The translations under genes and the position numbers were made by a program. Positions 63,132 through 64,000 of a stretch of DNA of 64,000 nucleotides are shown here, in pieces. The notes beneath the pieces were generated by a model that ran no database searches, was not told the origin of the DNA, and worked only from the letters and a program-made list of their open reading frames with translations. The stretch is from Pseudorhodoferax sp047601025 (lineage in GTDB: Bacteria > Pseudomonadota > Gammaproteobacteria > Burkholderiales > Burkholderiaceae_C): contig NZ_JASGJZ010000001.1 of the NCBI RefSeq assembly GCF_047601025.1, forward strand, positions 3,534,001 to 3,598,000, read 5' to 3'. Position 1 is the stretch's first letter, and the number at the start of each line of letters is the position of its first letter.

Positions 63132-64000
63132 GCCATCGCTCCCGGATGGATGCAGCGCACCAGGTGCGCGGGCGCCGCGGCGGGTGCGGGCAGCAGGTCC
63201 GGCATGCGCCCGGTGCAGCCGGCGCTGGCGCGCGCGCAGCGCGGCGCGAACGCGCAGCCGGCCGGCAGCCGCGCCAGGTGCGGCGCCATGCCGGGGATCT
63301 GGCGCAGCCGCGCGCCGCGCCGGTTGGCGCTGGGCAGGCTGCCGATCAGGCCCTGGGTATAGGGATGCTGCGGATGGTCCAGCACCTCGTCCACGCTGCC
63401 CATCTCCACGATGCGGCCGGCGTACATCACGGCGATGGCGTCGGCCAGGCCGGCCACCACCGACAGGTCGTGGCTGATCCAGATCATCGCGGTACCGCTG
63501 CTGTGCACCAGCTTCTGCATCTCCGACAGGATCTGCGCCTGGATCGTCACGTCCAGCGCCGTGGTCGGCTCGTCGGCGATGATCAGCGCCGGCCGGTGCA
63601 GCAGCGCGATCGCGATGGCCACGCGCTGGCGCATGCCGCCGGACAGCTGGTGCGGGTAGGCGCGCAGCCGTTCCTCGGGGCTGGGGATGCCCATCAGCGC
63701 CAGCGTCTCGGCAGCCTGCCGGCGCGCCCGCGCGGCGTCCACGGCGCGGTGCGCGCGCACCGCCTCCACCATCTGCGCGTCCACGCGCAGCACCGGGTTC
63801 AGCGTGGCCATCGGGTCCTGGAAGATCATCGCGATCCGGTTGCCGCGCAGCGCGCGCAGCTCCCGGGGCGGCAGCCGCGTCAGGTCGCGGCCCTCGAACA
63901 GCACCTGCCCGCCCTCGATGCGGCCCGGCGGGTCGACCAGGCCCATGATCGAGAAGCCGGTCACCGACTTGCCCGAGCCCGACTCGCCGACCAGGCCCAG
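63128..64000 (-). CDS. Dipeptide/oligopeptide-type ABC ATPase (DppD/OppD), 5' end outside window
   Basis: At least 290 residues visible; the frame stays open to base 64000. Bases 63959 to 64000 read on the minus strand give LGLVGESGSGKSVTG, the Walker A, so the true start is upstream of the window edge and the internal ATG at 63964 is not the start. Signature LSGGMRQRVAIAIALL and Walker B LIIADEPTTALD follow, then the C-terminal Cys-containing GCAFAPRCARASAGC. Permease genes are presumably further right. It heads the visible part of the peptide-ABC operon. Confidence 0.93.
   Translation of the reverse strand: MGLVGESGSGKSVTGFSIMGLVDPPGRIEGGQVLFEGRDLTRLPPRELRALRGNRIAMIFQDPMATLNPVLRVDAQMVEAVRAHRAVDAARARRQAAETLALMGIPSPEERLRAYPHQLSGGMRQRVAIAIALLHRPALIIADEPTTALDVTIQAQILSEMQKLVHSSGTAMIWISHDLSVVAGLADAIAVMYAGRIVEMGSVDEVLDHPQHPYTQGLIGSLPSANRRGARLRQIPGMAPHLARLPAGCAFAPRCARASAGCTGRMPDLLPAPAAAPAHLVRCIHPGAMA

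Overview
This is chromosomal DNA from a high-GC betaproteobacterium, most likely Burkholderiales/Comamonadaceae. The best evidence is the gene order rpsO-pnp-quinone oxidoreductase-tpiA-secG-tRNA-Leu(GAG)-nuoA to nuoN-DUF2818-NUDIX-DUF1178, which from memory is characteristic of that group. The abundance of Liv, BMP, TRAP and peptide-type transporters fits the same assignment. No CRISPR array, prophage, intact insertion sequence or origin was seen.

Layout. (1) 1-4202: the end of a BMP-type nucleoside ABC transporter operon (two permeases, lipoprotein binding protein) followed by an adenine/adenosine deaminase, forming a purine salvage unit. (2) 4369-6918: a GntR/FCD regulator and a quinone-linked D-lactate dehydrogenase, each preceded by a TGGT-N3-ACCA operator. 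(3) 6938-17299: a LysR regulator divergent from a probable catabolic operon holding an SCP2-type thiolase, an acyl-CoA synthetase, two tandem PPC/DUF296 proteins, two related SDR dehydrogenases, a TRAP transporter (binding protein plus fused permease) and a gamma-carbonic-anhydrase-like hexapeptide protein. The substrate is unknown; this is the best candidate for an undescribed pathway. (4) 17300-18833: a gene-poor stretch with a coding-like remnant and a LacI-like palindrome, then a second, permease-less BMP protein. (5) 18879-25460: housekeeping genes dcd, a zinc metallopeptidase, rpsO, pnp, a quinone oxidoreductase, tpiA and secG. (6) 25619-41585: tRNA-Leu and the 14-gene NADH dehydrogenase (complex I) operon with its usual followers. 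(7) 41589-49784: glutamate dehydrogenase on the minus strand, then an ABC exporter divergent from marR-OMF-emrA-emrB, with two palindromic operators in the shared intergenic region. (8) 50000-55804: a branched-chain-amino-acid-type ABC operon with two tandem, partly homogenised binding-protein genes and a LivF with Arg in its Walker A motif. (9) 56056-64000, minus strand: a dipeptide-type ABC operon (two ATPases, binding protein) whose downstream genes encode a BAAT-like thioesterase, a fused CMD/AhpD protein and a lipoprotein 5'-nucleotidase, nearly all joined by ATGA overlaps.

Together the window joins core respiration and translation genes with several import-plus-catabolism cassettes. Functional calls rest on motif recognition by eye; no database search was run. 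The first and last genes are cut by the window edges.
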